From Achromobacter sp. MFA1 R4 (GTDB lineage Bacteria; Pseudomonadota; Gammaproteobacteria; Burkholderiales; Burkholderiaceae_B): a stretch of DNA of 64,000 nt. Numbering within the stretch: the stretch's first letter is position 1; each line of letters begins with the position of its first letter. The position numbers and the translations under genes are program-made. The notes below the pieces were generated by a model. The model worked only from the letters and a program-made list of their open reading frames with translations. It had not been told where the DNA came from and did not search any database. This document shows, piece by piece, positions 33,114 to 42,246 of this stretch. The stretch covers positions 1,302,001 to 1,366,000 of the forward strand of contig NZ_LT707065.1 of assembly GCF_900156745.1 (NCBI RefSeq), in the 5' to 3' direction.

Positions 33114-34178
33114 TCAGGCAAGCACTGCCGTACTGCCGATTTCCTTGCGGATCGCGGGAATGATCTTGTCGCCCCAGAGCTCGATCTGCTTGAGCATCGT
33201 CTTCTGGTCGAAGTCGCCAAGCTGCGTTTGCAGCGCGATGTGCTTGGGCCGCAGGATGCTGATCTCTTCCAGCATCTTGTCGATGACTTCGTTGACCGAG
33301 CCCACCGGCAGGTTCTTGCGCAGCTGCTCGAAGGTCGGGTCGGTGTCCGACGGCACTTCCTTGACCATGTAGCCATCGTCGCTCTGCGCGCGGCGGAACT
33401 TCAGGCTTTCGGAAATGCGGCGCTGGAAGCGCGCGCAATCCAGATAGGCATCGATCTCGGCCTTGTTGTCCGAGGCGTAGCCGCAGCGCAGGAAGCCGAA
33501 CTTCACGTCGCGGTCCAGGTCCTTGCCGTTGTCCTCGGCCACCTTCTCCAGCCGGCCGCGCAGTTCCGCGATGGCGTCGTTGCCCTTGAGCAGCGCCGTC
33601 ACGAACAGGTTGTGGTTTTCGCGCACGCCGCGGCCCAGCGTCACCGGGTTGCCCGACGTGATCCACAGCGGCGGCATGGGGTCCTGCACGCAGCGCACCG
33701 CGATCGAACTGGGCGGAATCTTCAGGAACTTGCCGTCGTGCTCGAAGATCTTCTGCGTCAGGCCCTTGGGGATCACGTCGAGGAACTCGTTGAAGATCGC
33801 GCCCGAGTCCTCGATCTGGACGCCGAAGCGCTCGAACTCGAATTGCTGGTAGCCCGATCCCACGCCCAGATCCAGGCGTCCGTTGGACACCGTGTCCACG
33901 AACCCGACCTCGGCCAGGAAGCGCGCCGGATGGTAGAGCGGCAGGATGCACACCGCCGTGCCCAGCCGGATGCGACGGGTCTTGGCCGCCGCATGGGCCA
34001 CCGTCATCAGGGGCGAGGGGGACAGCGAGTAGTTGTTGAAGTGATGTTCGGCGTACCAGGCCGCGTCGAATCCTGCCTGCTCCGCCGCCACCGTCTGCTC
34101 GATGGAGTTGTTGATGACTTGCGTCGAGGACTGGTGGTAACCTCGTTGCTGCGCCAGAATGAATACGCCGAATTCCAT
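33114..34178 (-). CDS. Luciferase-like flavin-dependent monooxygenase
   Basis: A 354-residue bacterial-luciferase-family TIM barrel (MEFGVFILAQ, AGFDAAWYAEHHFNNYS, RIRLGTAVCILPLYHP, GRLDLGVGSGYQQFEF). These enzymes use reduced FMN and oxygen to oxidise aldehydes, alkanesulfonates or other small organics. Start at 34178 with GAGGAGA upstream. It forms an operon with the flavin reductase and is divergent from the LysR gene at 34287. The substrate cannot be read from the sequence. Confidence 0.9.
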   Translation of the reverse strand: MEFGVFILAQQRGYHQSSTQVINNSIEQTVAAEQAGFDAAWYAEHHFNNYSLSPSPLMTVAHAAAKTRRIRLGTAVCILPLYHPARFLAEVGFVDTVSNGRLDLGVGSGYQQFEFERFGVQIEDSGAIFNEFLDVIPKGLTQKIFEHDGKFLKIPPSSIAVRCVQDPMPPLWITSGNPVTLGRGVRENHNLFVTALLKGNDAIAELRGRLEKVAEDNGKDLDRDVKFGFLRCGYASDNKAEIDAYLDCARFQRRISESLKFRRAQSDDGYMVKEVPSDTDPTFEQLRKNLPVGSVNEVIDKMLEEISILRPKHIALQTQLGDFDQKTMLKQIELWGDKIIPAIRKEIGSTAVLA

Positions 34179-34286
34179 ATTGTCTCCTCGTTGATGCATG
34201 AATCCTTGAGGAAATTCTAGAGGCCGGTAGTCATGGGCTGGAATACAAGAAAAGCGGCGTTCTGTGCTGCATAAAGTGGAGGAATG

Positions 34287-35234
34287 ATGGACAGACTGCG
34301 CGCAATGGAGCTCTTTCTGTCGATCTCGAAGACCGAGAGCTTCTCGGAAACCGCGCGCCAGTTCGGCATCTCTGCCACCTCGGTGTCGCGCATGATCACC
34401 GACTTCGAAAGCGAGCTCAACGTGAAGCTCCTGCTGCGTTCCACGCGGCAGGTCGTGCTGACCGAAGCCGGCCAGGAATACGCCCGCCAGTTGGAAACCA
34501 TCCTCTGGAACATCAACGAGGCGCACCGCAACATCACCGAAATCCGCGCCGCGCCCAAGGGCATTCTGCGCGTGCATTCGCGCATGATGTTCGGCCTGGG
34601 CGTGCTGCCGCAGCTGGTGGCCGCGTTCCGCGAAGCCTACCCCGAGATCCACATTGAACTGGTGCTGTCGGAAGCCAAGACCGATCTGCGGCGCAACAAC
34701 TTCGACATCGATTTCCGCATTTCGCCGCCCGTCGAGGCCGGCCTGAAGCGGCGCATCCTGTTCAAGAGCGAACGCTATCTGGTGGCGTCGCCCGCGTACC
34801 TGGCGAACCGGGAACTGCCCACGCAGCCGGCCGATATCGCGCAGCATGCCTGCCTGGCGTACCTGCTGCCCGGCGACCAATACTGCTGGCGCTTCAAGCG
34901 GGGCGAGGCCATCGACGAAATCCTGATCAAGCCGCGGCACGTCAGCAACAATGGCGTGGCCCTGCTGGAACTGGCGCGGCTGGGCGAAGGGATCGCGCTG
35001 CTGGACGACTACACCGTGCACCACGACATCGAGCGCGGCACGCTGGTGCGGCTGTGCCCGGATTACCGCGTCACCAACACGACCTTCGAAGAAGGCATGT
35101 ACGCCACCATCCTGGATACGGCCATGATTCCGGTGAAGATACGGCTGTTCCTGGATTTCGTGGCGTCGCACGTGTCGGGCGCCGAGCTGCGCTTTGCGGC
35201 CTATGGCAAGCCGGCGGGCGCCAGCGGCGAATGA
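34287..35234 (+). CDS. LysR-family regulator of the monooxygenase operon
   Basis: A 315-residue LysR protein: HTH at 1-60 (AMELFLSISKTESFSETARQ, ATSVSRMITDFE), then a CrgA-like effector domain (FDIDFRISPPVEAGLKRRIL). Two adjacent ATGs exist; 34287 is preferred because GGAGG at 34278-34282 then has 4-bp rather than 1-bp spacing. It is divergent from the luciferase-like gene (108 bp apart), the usual place of the regulator. Confidence 0.9.
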   Translation: MDRLRAMELFLSISKTESFSETARQFGISATSVSRMITDFESELNVKLLLRSTRQVVLTEAGQEYARQLETILWNINEAHRNITEIRAAPKGILRVHSRMMFGLGVLPQLVAAFREAYPEIHIELVLSEAKTDLRRNNFDIDFRISPPVEAGLKRRILFKSERYLVASPAYLANRELPTQPADIAQHACLAYLLPGDQYCWRFKRGEAIDEILIKPRHVSNNGVALLELARLGEGIALLDDYTVHHDIERGTLVRLCPDYRVTNTTFEEGMYATILDTAMIPVKIRLFLDFVASHVSGAELRFAAYGKPAGASGE

Positions 35235-35250
35235 CGCCGGGCCGCGCGGC

Positions 35251-36129
35251 TCAGGGCCGGATCAGGCAGCGCGGACGCGGCGCGCCTGCATAGCCGGTCC
35301 CACGCAGGCGCAGCAGCGCGCCGTCCAGGGGGCCGTGGGCCGACAGGCGGCCGCTGTCGCTGATCGACGTGACGTAAAGGTCGGCCAGGCCGTCGCCGCC
35401 AAAGCACAACGACGCCGGATGCGCGACCGGCAGGTCGATGCGCACATCCAGCCTGCCCTCCCGGTCGAACCGCGCGATGGCGCCGGCGTGGACCAGCGCG
35501 GTCCATAGCCCGCCGTCGCGGTCAAAGCAACAGCCGTCCGGCGCCGATCCCAGCGCGTCCGTGTCGACGAAGACCTCGCGCGCGGTCAGCCCGCCCGCCG
35601 CGTCCATCCGGTAGCGGTAGATTTTGCGCGCGGCGCTGTCGCAGACGTGCAGGTGCCCGCCGTCCGGATGCAGGGCCGGACCGTTGACCACGCCCAGCCC
35701 CTGCGCGATCCGCGTGAGCCGGCCGCCGGTATCCAGGCGATACAGCCCGCCCAGCGGGGCTTCGCCGGCCTCCCGGTAGATGTGCATGGTGCCCGCCACG
35801 AAGCTGCCATCGGGCAACGGCGCGCCGTCGTTCAACCGCAGGTTGGGGTGGCTGTCCTCGATACGGGCCAGCGTGCGCAGGCTGCCATCGGCCGGCCGGA
35901 AAAGCCCAAACGACTCCTTCAGCGCCACCACCAGCTCGTCCTCGCCATTGAAAGCGAAGGATCCCAGCGGCGCGGGCAACTGCCAGCTCTGCACGCTGCC
36001 CGAGTCCGGCGCCACGGCCAGGATCAGGCCCTTGCGGCAGTCCGCCATCCACAACCGCCCGCTCGCCGCGTCCCATGCCGGGCATTCGCCCAGGGCCGCG
36101 CGCAGGCTTCCGATACGTTCGATCTGCAT
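35251..36129 (-). CDS. SMP-30/gluconolactonase family protein
   Basis: A 292-residue six-bladed beta-propeller. Metal ligands are visible: Glu in LGECPAWDAASG, Asn in RLNDGAPLPDGS, Asn in VNGPALHPDGGHLHVCDSA and Asp in APDGCCFDRDGGLW. Family members hydrolyse sugar or other lactones with a divalent metal. It is monocistronic and divergent from the acyl-CoA operon at 36418; any link to that pathway is speculative. Confidence 0.9.
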   Translation of the reverse strand: MQIERIGSLRAALGECPAWDAASGRLWMADCRKGLILAVAPDSGSVQSWQLPAPLGSFAFNGEDELVVALKESFGLFRPADGSLRTLARIEDSHPNLRLNDGAPLPDGSFVAGTMHIYREAGEAPLGGLYRLDTGGRLTRIAQGLGVVNGPALHPDGGHLHVCDSAARKIYRYRMDAAGGLTAREVFVDTDALGSAPDGCCFDRDGGLWTALVHAGAIARFDREGRLDVRIDLPVAHPASLCFGGDGLADLYVTSISDSGRLSAHGPLDGALLRLRGTGYAGAPRPRCLIRP

Positions 36130-36417
36130 CTGCCGATTTGTCTCCTGGCCTCTCGTCCCATAGGTCTTTCAGACGAGGCTTCTGCGTCATGGTATCGGCT
36201 GGCGGCGCGGCGGAATATGCGCCATTCCTGCAGAACACAACCACCGTTTTTGGCGTAGATCGACGCATACCCCCTCCCTAAAATCAAAAAAAAGTCCAGC
36301 GCCGCAGGGCGCGGACAGCGGACAAGACCGGTCAATCCGACCCGAGGAGACTTACGATGCAGCACGCCCGCGGCGCCCGGCGCCTCTCACCCCCACCCTG
36401 TCGAACGAGGTGCGGGC
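36130..36417. other. Divergent intergenic region, SMP-30 and acyl-CoA operon
   Basis: This 288-bp region has a central AT-richer stretch (CTAAAATCAAAAAAAAG near 36280-36300) suitable for promoters. A loose inverted repeat GCGT AGATCG ACGC lies at about 36254-36267. No gene is convincing, and no regulator gene adjoins. Confidence 0.4.
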
Positions 36418-37188
36418 ATGAGCGATACCCCCGTCAAATTCGAGGTCAGCGAGGGCGTCGCCCTGGTCACGCTGAACCACGCGCCGGTCAACGCGCTGAA
36501 CCGCGACATGCGCCGCCGCATCGTGGCGATCTTCGACGAAATCTCCGAGCGCGACGACATCCGCTGCGCGGTCCTGACCGGCAGCGGCAAGGTCTTCTGC
36601 GCCGGCGCGGACCTGAAGGACCGTCCCGATGCCGATGTCGCGGGCGACTTCCTGGAACACAACCGCATCACCCGCGAAACCGGCAACGCCATCCGCGAAT
36701 GCGCCAAGCCGGTCATCGCCGCCGTCAACGGCGCGGCGCTGGGCGCCGGCCTGGGCCTCATGGCCGCCTGCGACATCATGTATGCGTCCGACAACGCCAC
36801 GTTCGGCATGCCCGAGATCAATGTCGGGCTGGCCGGCGGCGCCTCGATGCTGCGCACCCTGTTCGGACGCTCGACGCTGCGCCGCATGTTCTACACCGGC
36901 CAACGGCTTACCGCGCATGACCTGCTGCGCCGCAACGTGCTGGAAGACGTGCTGCCGCCCGACCAGTTGCTTCCCGCCGCGCTGGCGCTGGCCCACGAAA
37001 TCGCGTCCAAGGCCCCGCTCGCCGTGCTGTACGCCAAGCGCGCGGCCAACATGGTGGACCTGATGCCGCAGCGCGATGCCTATCGCTTTGAACAGGACTT
37101 CACCATGGCGCTCGCCAAGACCGAGGATGCCCGCGAGGCCCGCATGGCGTTTCTGGAAAAGCGCCAGCCCCAGTTCAAGGGGCGCTGA
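36418..37188 (+). CDS. Enoyl-CoA hydratase/isomerase (crotonase) family
   Basis: A 256-residue crotonase. Oxyanion-hole and CoA-binding signatures are FCAGADLKDRPDAD and VNGAALGAGLGLMAACD, with MPEINVGLAGGASML after them. Crotonases hydrate enoyl-CoA or isomerise or cleave acyl-CoA. The second catalytic position, usually Glu at the end of the second motif, is less certain. The start has GAGGTG 6 bp upstream. It is the first gene of a seven-gene operon; the next gene begins 2 bp after its stop. Confidence 0.92.
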   Translation: MSDTPVKFEVSEGVALVTLNHAPVNALNRDMRRRIVAIFDEISERDDIRCAVLTGSGKVFCAGADLKDRPDADVAGDFLEHNRITRETGNAIRECAKPVIAAVNGAALGAGLGLMAACDIMYASDNATFGMPEINVGLAGGASMLRTLFGRSTLRRMFYTGQRLTAHDLLRRNVLEDVLPPDQLLPAALALAHEIASKAPLAVLYAKRAANMVDLMPQRDAYRFEQDFTMALAKTEDAREARMAFLEKRQPQFKGR

Positions 37189-37190
37189 GC

Positions 37191-39323
37191 ATGGGCACGC
37201 ACCAGCAACGCCCCGGCGCGGGGCTTACCCCCTTTTTTGAGGCAACGGGCATCGCCGTGATCGGCGCCTCCGACGACATCACCAAGATCGGCGGCCGCCC
37301 CGTGCACATGCTGATCAAGCACGGCTACCGCGGCGCCGTGTACCCCATCAACCCCAAGGGCGGCGTCATCCAGGGATTGCCGGCCTACGCCTCGGTGCGG
37401 GACACGCCCGAGGCACCCGGGCTCGCCATCCTGGCCGTGCCCGCCGCCGCCACGCCCGCCGCGCTGCGCGACTGCGCCGCGCGCGGCGTCAAGGCGGCCA
37501 TCGTGCTGTCGGCCGGCTTCACCGAGGCCGGCCCTGAAGGCGCCGCGCTGCAGGCCGAGCTGGTCGCCATCGCCCGCGCCCACGGCATGCGTGTGCTGGG
37601 CCCGAACTGCCTGGGCACCGTCAACGTGGCTGACCGCCTGATCGGCTCGTTCTCCATCGCCCTGGAGGAAAACATGCCGCCCGCCGGGCACGTGGGCATC
37701 GTGTCCCAGTCCGGCAACGTGGGCAGCCACACCATGCAGAGCGTGGCCCGGCGCGGCATGGGCGTGAGCCGCTTCATCGCGACCGGCAACGAGGCCGACG
37801 TGGACGCCGCCGACGGCATCGCCGCGCTGGCCGAGGACCCGGACACGCGCATCATCCTGTGCTGCATGGAAACCTGCCGCGACGCCGGCAAGCTGATCGA
37901 GGCCCTGCGCCTGGCGCGTGAGCAGGGCAAGCCCGTCATCATCCTGAAGATCGGCTCAACCGAAAAAGGCCAGGCCGCGGCCGCCTCGCATACCGGCGCG
38001 CTCACCGGCTCGGACGCGGTGATCGACGCGGTGTTCCGCCGCCACGGCGTGCTGCGCGTGCGCTCGGTCGAGGCCCTGATCGACATCGGCCACGCGGCCT
38101 CGCTGCTGATTCCCGGTCGCCTGCCCCGCAACGACGCGGTGACGCTGGTCGCCGCGTCCGGCGGCTTCGGCATCATGATGGCCGACGCCATGAGCGAGGC
38201 CGGCCTCGCGCTGCCCGCGCTGGCGCCCGACACGCAGCGGCGCATCCTCGACGCCGTGCCCACCGCCAGCACCGGCAATCCGGTGGACGCGTCCGCGCAG
38301 ATGTCCAGCCGCCCCGACATTCTCCTGAAGATGCTGAGCGCCCTGCTGGACGATCCCTCGGCCAGTTCGCTCGCGCTCTTCATGTCGCTGTCGCTCTACA
38401 ACACCCGGCTGCGCGGCATCTACCTAGAAGCCCTGGCGCAGGTGCGCGCCAGCCATCCGGACCGTCTGCTGATGGTCATCAGCCAGGGCCCGGCCGACGC
38501 CGTCGCGCAGATCAACGCGCTGGGCATTCCGGTGTTTTCCAGCATCGATGCGGCGGCCACCGGGCTGGCGGGCCTGGTCAGGCTGGGCCGGCTGCGCGCG
38601 GCCACCGCCGCCCCCCTCGCGCCGCCCGCCGTGGCGCCCGTGGACCCGGCCGTATTCCGCAACGAATTCCACGCCAAGCAGGCGCTGGGCAAAGCCGGCA
38701 TCGACGTGCCGCAGGAATGCATCGCCCGCGACGCCGACGAGGCCGTCCGCGCGGCCGAGGCCATCGGCTATCCCGTCGTGCTGAAGATCGCCTCCGAGGA
38801 CGTCGCGCACAAGACGGAAGCGGGCGGCGTGCTGCTCAACCTGGCCGACGCCCAGGCCGTGCGCCGCGGCCACGCCCAGATCCTGGCCAGCGTCGCCCGC
38901 CACGCCCCCGCCGCGCGCATCGACGGCGTGCTGGTCGCGCCGATGGTCGGCGGCGGCACCGAGATGATCGCCGGCGTCTCGCAGGACCCCGTTTTCGGCC
39001 CCATCGTCATGGTCGGCATGGGCGGCATCCATGCCGAGGTATTGAAGGACGTCGCCGTGCAGGCCGCGCCCGTGACCGAGGAAGAAGCCGCCGAGATGAT
39101 CCGCTCGCTCCGGATGTTCCCCATCCTGGACGGCTCGCGCGGCCAGGCCAAGGCCGACGTCGCCGCCGCGGCGCGCGCCGTGGCGCGATTGTCGGAGTTC
39201 GCGTCCCGGCATCGCGACGACGTCGCCGAAATCGACATGAATCCCATCCTGGTCCGGCCGCAGGGCCAAGGCGTGGTCGTCCTGGACGCGCTGATGATCC
39301 CGCGCGCCGCGCCCGCCCACTGA
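37191..39323 (+). CDS. ADP-forming acyl-CoA synthetase (fused alpha-beta)
   Basis: A 710-residue NDP-forming acid-CoA ligase: CoA-binding domain (about 12-140; GIAVIGASDDITKIGG, RVLGPNCLG), succinyl-CoA-ligase-like domains with the phospho-histidine in AAASHTGALTGSDAV (about 263-278), and a C-terminal ATP-grasp domain (about 480-700; VVLKIASEDVAHKTEAGGVL, FGPIVMVGMGGIHAEVL). It activates a carboxylic acid, forming acyl-CoA and ADP. No GNAT domain is present, so it is not a Pat-type acetyltransferase. It provides the activation step of this operon. Confidence 0.92.
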   Translation: MGTHQQRPGAGLTPFFEATGIAVIGASDDITKIGGRPVHMLIKHGYRGAVYPINPKGGVIQGLPAYASVRDTPEAPGLAILAVPAAATPAALRDCAARGVKAAIVLSAGFTEAGPEGAALQAELVAIARAHGMRVLGPNCLGTVNVADRLIGSFSIALEENMPPAGHVGIVSQSGNVGSHTMQSVARRGMGVSRFIATGNEADVDAADGIAALAEDPDTRIILCCMETCRDAGKLIEALRLAREQGKPVIILKIGSTEKGQAAAASHTGALTGSDAVIDAVFRRHGVLRVRSVEALIDIGHAASLLIPGRLPRNDAVTLVAASGGFGIMMADAMSEAGLALPALAPDTQRRILDAVPTASTGNPVDASAQMSSRPDILLKMLSALLDDPSASSLALFMSLSLYNTRLRGIYLEALAQVRASHPDRLLMVISQGPADAVAQINALGIPVFSSIDAAATGLAGLVRLGRLRAATAAPLAPPAVAPVDPAVFRNEFHAKQALGKAGIDVPQECIARDADEAVRAAEAIGYPVVLKIASEDVAHKTEAGGVLLNLADAQAVRRGHAQILASVARHAPAARIDGVLVAPMVGGGTEMIAGVSQDPVFGPIVMVGMGGIHAEVLKDVAVQAAPVTEEEAAEMIRSLRMFPILDGSRGQAKADVAAAARAVARLSEFASRHRDDVAEIDMNPILVRPQGQGVVVLDALMIPRAAPAH

Positions 39324-39331
39324 GGACAGCC

Positions 39332-40537
39332 ATGCAAGTTGAACACCACGTCGCGGTGCCCGATCCGGCCGCCGGACCCGATATCTACCGCCAGCATGCG
39401 CGCACCTGGCTGCGCGCCAACCTGCCGGACTCCATGCGCGCCGACAGCCTGGACTGGCGCGCCCCCACCCTCGCCGAAAGCAGCGCCTGGGAAGCGGCCA
39501 TGTACCAGGCGGGCCTGGCCGGCATGACCTGGCCCAAGGCCTATGGCGGCCACGGCCTGACGCTGCGCGAGCACCTGGCGGTGAACAAGGAGATCGGCGC
39601 GCTGCCCATGCCCGAAAGCGTCAGCTCCATCGGCAAGGAACTGGCCGGCCCCATCATCATGGCCGTGGGCACCGAAGACCAGAAGCAGGCGTTCCTGCCC
39701 GCGATCCTGGCGATGCGCCAGTTCTGGTGCCAGGGCTTTTCCGAGCCCGACGCCGGCTCGGACCTGGCGCGGCTGCGCACCAAGGCCGTCCAGGAGGGCG
39801 GCCACTGGCGCATCAACGGCCAGAAGATCTGGACCAGCGGCGCGGCCAAGGCCCACTACTGCCTGCTGCTGACGCGCACCGGCACCGTGGCCGACAAGCA
39901 TCGCGGCCTGCTGATGTTCGCCGTTCCGATGGACACGCCGGGCATCCGCGTCGTCCCCATCAAGTCGATCGACGGCAAGGAGTCGTTTGCCGAAGTGTTC
40001 TTCGACGACGTGGTCGTGCCCGACAGCGCACGCCTGGGCGCCCCCGACGAAGGCTGGAACGCCGCCATCCGCGTCCTGTCCATCGAACGCGCCACCAACC
40101 GCATGTACCGCCCGTGGCGCTTCGAATGCGAGCTGCGCCAGCTTATCGCCGCCTGCAAGTCCGATGCGCAGCTCGCGCCCGCCCTGGAAGATGGCTACGT
40201 GCAGCGCCGCGTGGGTGACCTGATCTGCGAGATCGATGGCCTCAAGGGCCTGGTCGAACTTACCGTCGCGCGCATGCTGCGCGGCGAAACGATCGGCGCG
40301 CGCGGCTCGCTGACCAAGCTCTATTGGTCGGAATGCCACCAGGCCTTCGCCGGCCTCGCGCTCTCGCTGCTGTCGCAGGTCGGCCCCCACTCCAGCCCGC
40401 TCGCGCGCCGCGCCCAGCAAGCCTTCACCACCGCCTACCTCTTCTCGCGCGCCGAGACGATCTACGCCGGCACCACCGAAGTGCAGCTCGACGTCATCGC
40501 GCAGCGCGTCATGAATCTGCCCAAGGACCTGACATGA
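39332..40537 (+). CDS. Acyl-CoA dehydrogenase, large subunit type
   Basis: A 401-residue FAD-dependent acyl-CoA dehydrogenase (WPKAYGGHGLTLREHLAVNK, FWCQGFSEPDAGSDLARL, GQKIWTSGAAKA). Near the C-terminus, IYAGTTEVQLDVIAQRVM occupies the place of the IYEGT motif that holds the catalytic Glu of medium-chain enzymes; Ala stands at that position. GAGGA precedes ATG 39332, 8 bp after the synthetase stop. The next gene overlaps by 4 bp and encodes a shorter homologue, suggesting a heteromeric enzyme as in pimeloyl-CoA or steroid side-chain dehydrogenases. Confidence 0.92.
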   Translation: MQVEHHVAVPDPAAGPDIYRQHARTWLRANLPDSMRADSLDWRAPTLAESSAWEAAMYQAGLAGMTWPKAYGGHGLTLREHLAVNKEIGALPMPESVSSIGKELAGPIIMAVGTEDQKQAFLPAILAMRQFWCQGFSEPDAGSDLARLRTKAVQEGGHWRINGQKIWTSGAAKAHYCLLLTRTGTVADKHRGLLMFAVPMDTPGIRVVPIKSIDGKESFAEVFFDDVVVPDSARLGAPDEGWNAAIRVLSIERATNRMYRPWRFECELRQLIAACKSDAQLAPALEDGYVQRRVGDLICEIDGLKGLVELTVARMLRGETIGARGSLTKLYWSECHQAFAGLALSLLSQVGPHSSPLARRAQQAFTTAYLFSRAETIYAGTTEVQLDVIAQRVMNLPKDLT

Positions 40538-41478
40538 GCCATGAAGAACTGCGTCCCGAGGAATTCGCGCAGGCCGCCGACGCGGCCATCGCCGACGCCC
40601 TGACCCGCGCCGATCCGCGCGCCATGGCCGAGGTGCTGGCGCAGGCCGGCCTGTGCGGCGTGATGGCGGCCGAGGACGACGGCGGACTGGGCCTGGACCT
40701 CGCCTTCGCGCTGCCTATCGCCCACGCCGCCGGGCGCCTGCGCCTGCCCTTGCCGCTGCCCGAACAGATCCTGCTCGCCCGCGCGCTGGCCGGCACCCCG
40801 CAGGCCGCGGCCCTGGCCGCCGGCGAGCGCCTGGCCGGCATCGCCTGGCACGGCAGCCTGCAGACCGGCCATGCCCGCGTGGACAATGGCCTCGCGGACT
40901 GGGTGCTGGTGGCGGACGGCGCGGGCGCGGCCCTCATCGATGCCAGCGCGCAGCCGCACGAACCGCAGGCCGTGCTGGACCCCGAGCATCCGCAAACCTG
41001 GATCGCGCTGGCAGGCGCGCCCGTGCTGGCGCGGCTGGACGAACCGGACTGGGACGCGCTGCGGCGCCAGGCCCACCTGCTGCTGGCCGAGTTCGCCAAC
41101 GGCGCGGCCGAAGGCGCGCTGCAGGCCGCGGCGGACTACATGGCCACGCGGGTGCAGTTCGGCCGGCCGCTGTCGGCCAAGCAGGCGGTGCGCCATCTGC
41201 TGGCCCGCATGCGGCTGCTGCAGGACGTGTCCAGCGCCGCGATCCGGCGCGCCACGCAGGCCGACGAGTACGGCAAGCCGCGCGACACGCGGCCCGCGCT
41301 GGCCGGGGCGCTCGCCAACGCGGCCTTCGTCATCGAGAAGGCCATCCACCTGCACGGCGGCATGGGCTTCACCTGGGAATTGCCGCTGCACCGGGCGCTG
41401 CGCGCCGTGCGCAGGCTGGACGCCGCCTTCGCGGGCCTGTCGCGCGACGCAGGGCGCGCCTTCATTCAATCGGTATAG
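40534..41478 (+). CDS. Acyl-CoA dehydrogenase, short subunit type
   Basis: A 314-residue acyl-CoA dehydrogenase homologue, shorter than the usual ~380. The N-terminal half is reduced (MAAEDDGGLGLDLAFALPI), while the C-terminal helical domain is kept (ADYMATRVQFGRPLSAKQAV, IHLHGGMGFTWELPLHRALR). Start ATG overlaps the previous stop (ATGA), implying fixed stoichiometry with the 401-residue protein. Its likely role is the second chain of a heteromeric dehydrogenase. Confidence 0.9.
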   Translation: MSHEELRPEEFAQAADAAIADALTRADPRAMAEVLAQAGLCGVMAAEDDGGLGLDLAFALPIAHAAGRLRLPLPLPEQILLARALAGTPQAAALAAGERLAGIAWHGSLQTGHARVDNGLADWVLVADGAGAALIDASAQPHEPQAVLDPEHPQTWIALAGAPVLARLDEPDWDALRRQAHLLLAEFANGAAEGALQAAADYMATRVQFGRPLSAKQAVRHLLARMRLLQDVSSAAIRRATQADEYGKPRDTRPALAGALANAAFVIEKAIHLHGGMGFTWELPLHRALRAVRRLDAAFAGLSRDAGRAFIQSV

Positions 41479-41487
41479 GAAGACACC

Positions 41488-42246
41488 ATGGCACATGATC
41501 TCGCCGGGCGCGTCGCGCTCGTCACCGGCGCGGGCGCCGGCATCGGCCGGGCCACGGCCCGCCTGCTCGCCGCGCGCGGCGCCACGGTCGGCGTCAACGA
41601 CCTCAAGCAGGAACTGGTGGACGACACCGTCGCGGCCATCGCCGCCGAAGGCGGCAAGGCCTTTCCCGTGGTGCAGAACGTCGCCACGCGCGAGGGCATC
41701 GGCCAGGCCGTGCGGCTGGCGGCCGAACACGCCTCGCGCCTGGACATCCTGGTCAACAACGCGGCCTGGGTCCGCTACCAGAGCGTGGCCGAGATCCAGC
41801 CGGACACGCTGGAACGCATGCTGGACATCGGCTTCAAGGCCGTCATCTGGGGCATCCAGGCGGCGGCCGAGGTCATGGACCCCGATCGCGGCGGCGCGAT
41901 CGTCAACGTGGCCTCCACGGCGGCGCTCAAGTCCGCCCCCAGTTCGATGGTGTATTCCGGCATCAAGGCCGGCGTGCTGGGCGTCACCCGCGCCGCCGCC
42001 GCCGAGCTGGGCGCGCGCCGCATCCGGGTGAACGCCGTGTGCCCGTCGGCGGTGCCGACCGAAGGCACGCAGCGCAACCGCAACGCCGAGCGCGACGCGC
42101 GCCGCATCGCCAGCACGCCGATGGGACGCCTGGGCACGGTGGACGACGTGGCCGACGCCATCGCATTCCTGGCCAGCGACGACGCCCGCTTCATCACGGC
42201 GCAGGCGCTGGTGGTCGACGGCGGCATCACGTTCACCACGCTCTGA
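41488..42246 (+). CDS. SDR-family oxidoreductase
   Basis: A 252-residue classical SDR: VTGAGAGIGRATA, NNAAW in place of NNAG, NVASTAALKSAPSSM with catalytic Ser, and YSGIK. The final VVDGGITF is typical of the family. AGGAAGA lies 6 bp upstream; 9 bp behind the dehydrogenase gene. Probably a 3-hydroxyacyl-CoA dehydrogenase acting after the crotonase (inference). Its stop overlaps the next ATG (TGATG). Confidence 0.9.
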   Translation: MAHDLAGRVALVTGAGAGIGRATARLLAARGATVGVNDLKQELVDDTVAAIAAEGGKAFPVVQNVATREGIGQAVRLAAEHASRLDILVNNAAWVRYQSVAEIQPDTLERMLDIGFKAVIWGIQAAAEVMDPDRGGAIVNVASTAALKSAPSSMVYSGIKAGVLGVTRAAAAELGARRIRVNAVCPSAVPTEGTQRNRNAERDARRIASTPMGRLGTVDDVADAIAFLASDDARFITAQALVVDGGITFTTL

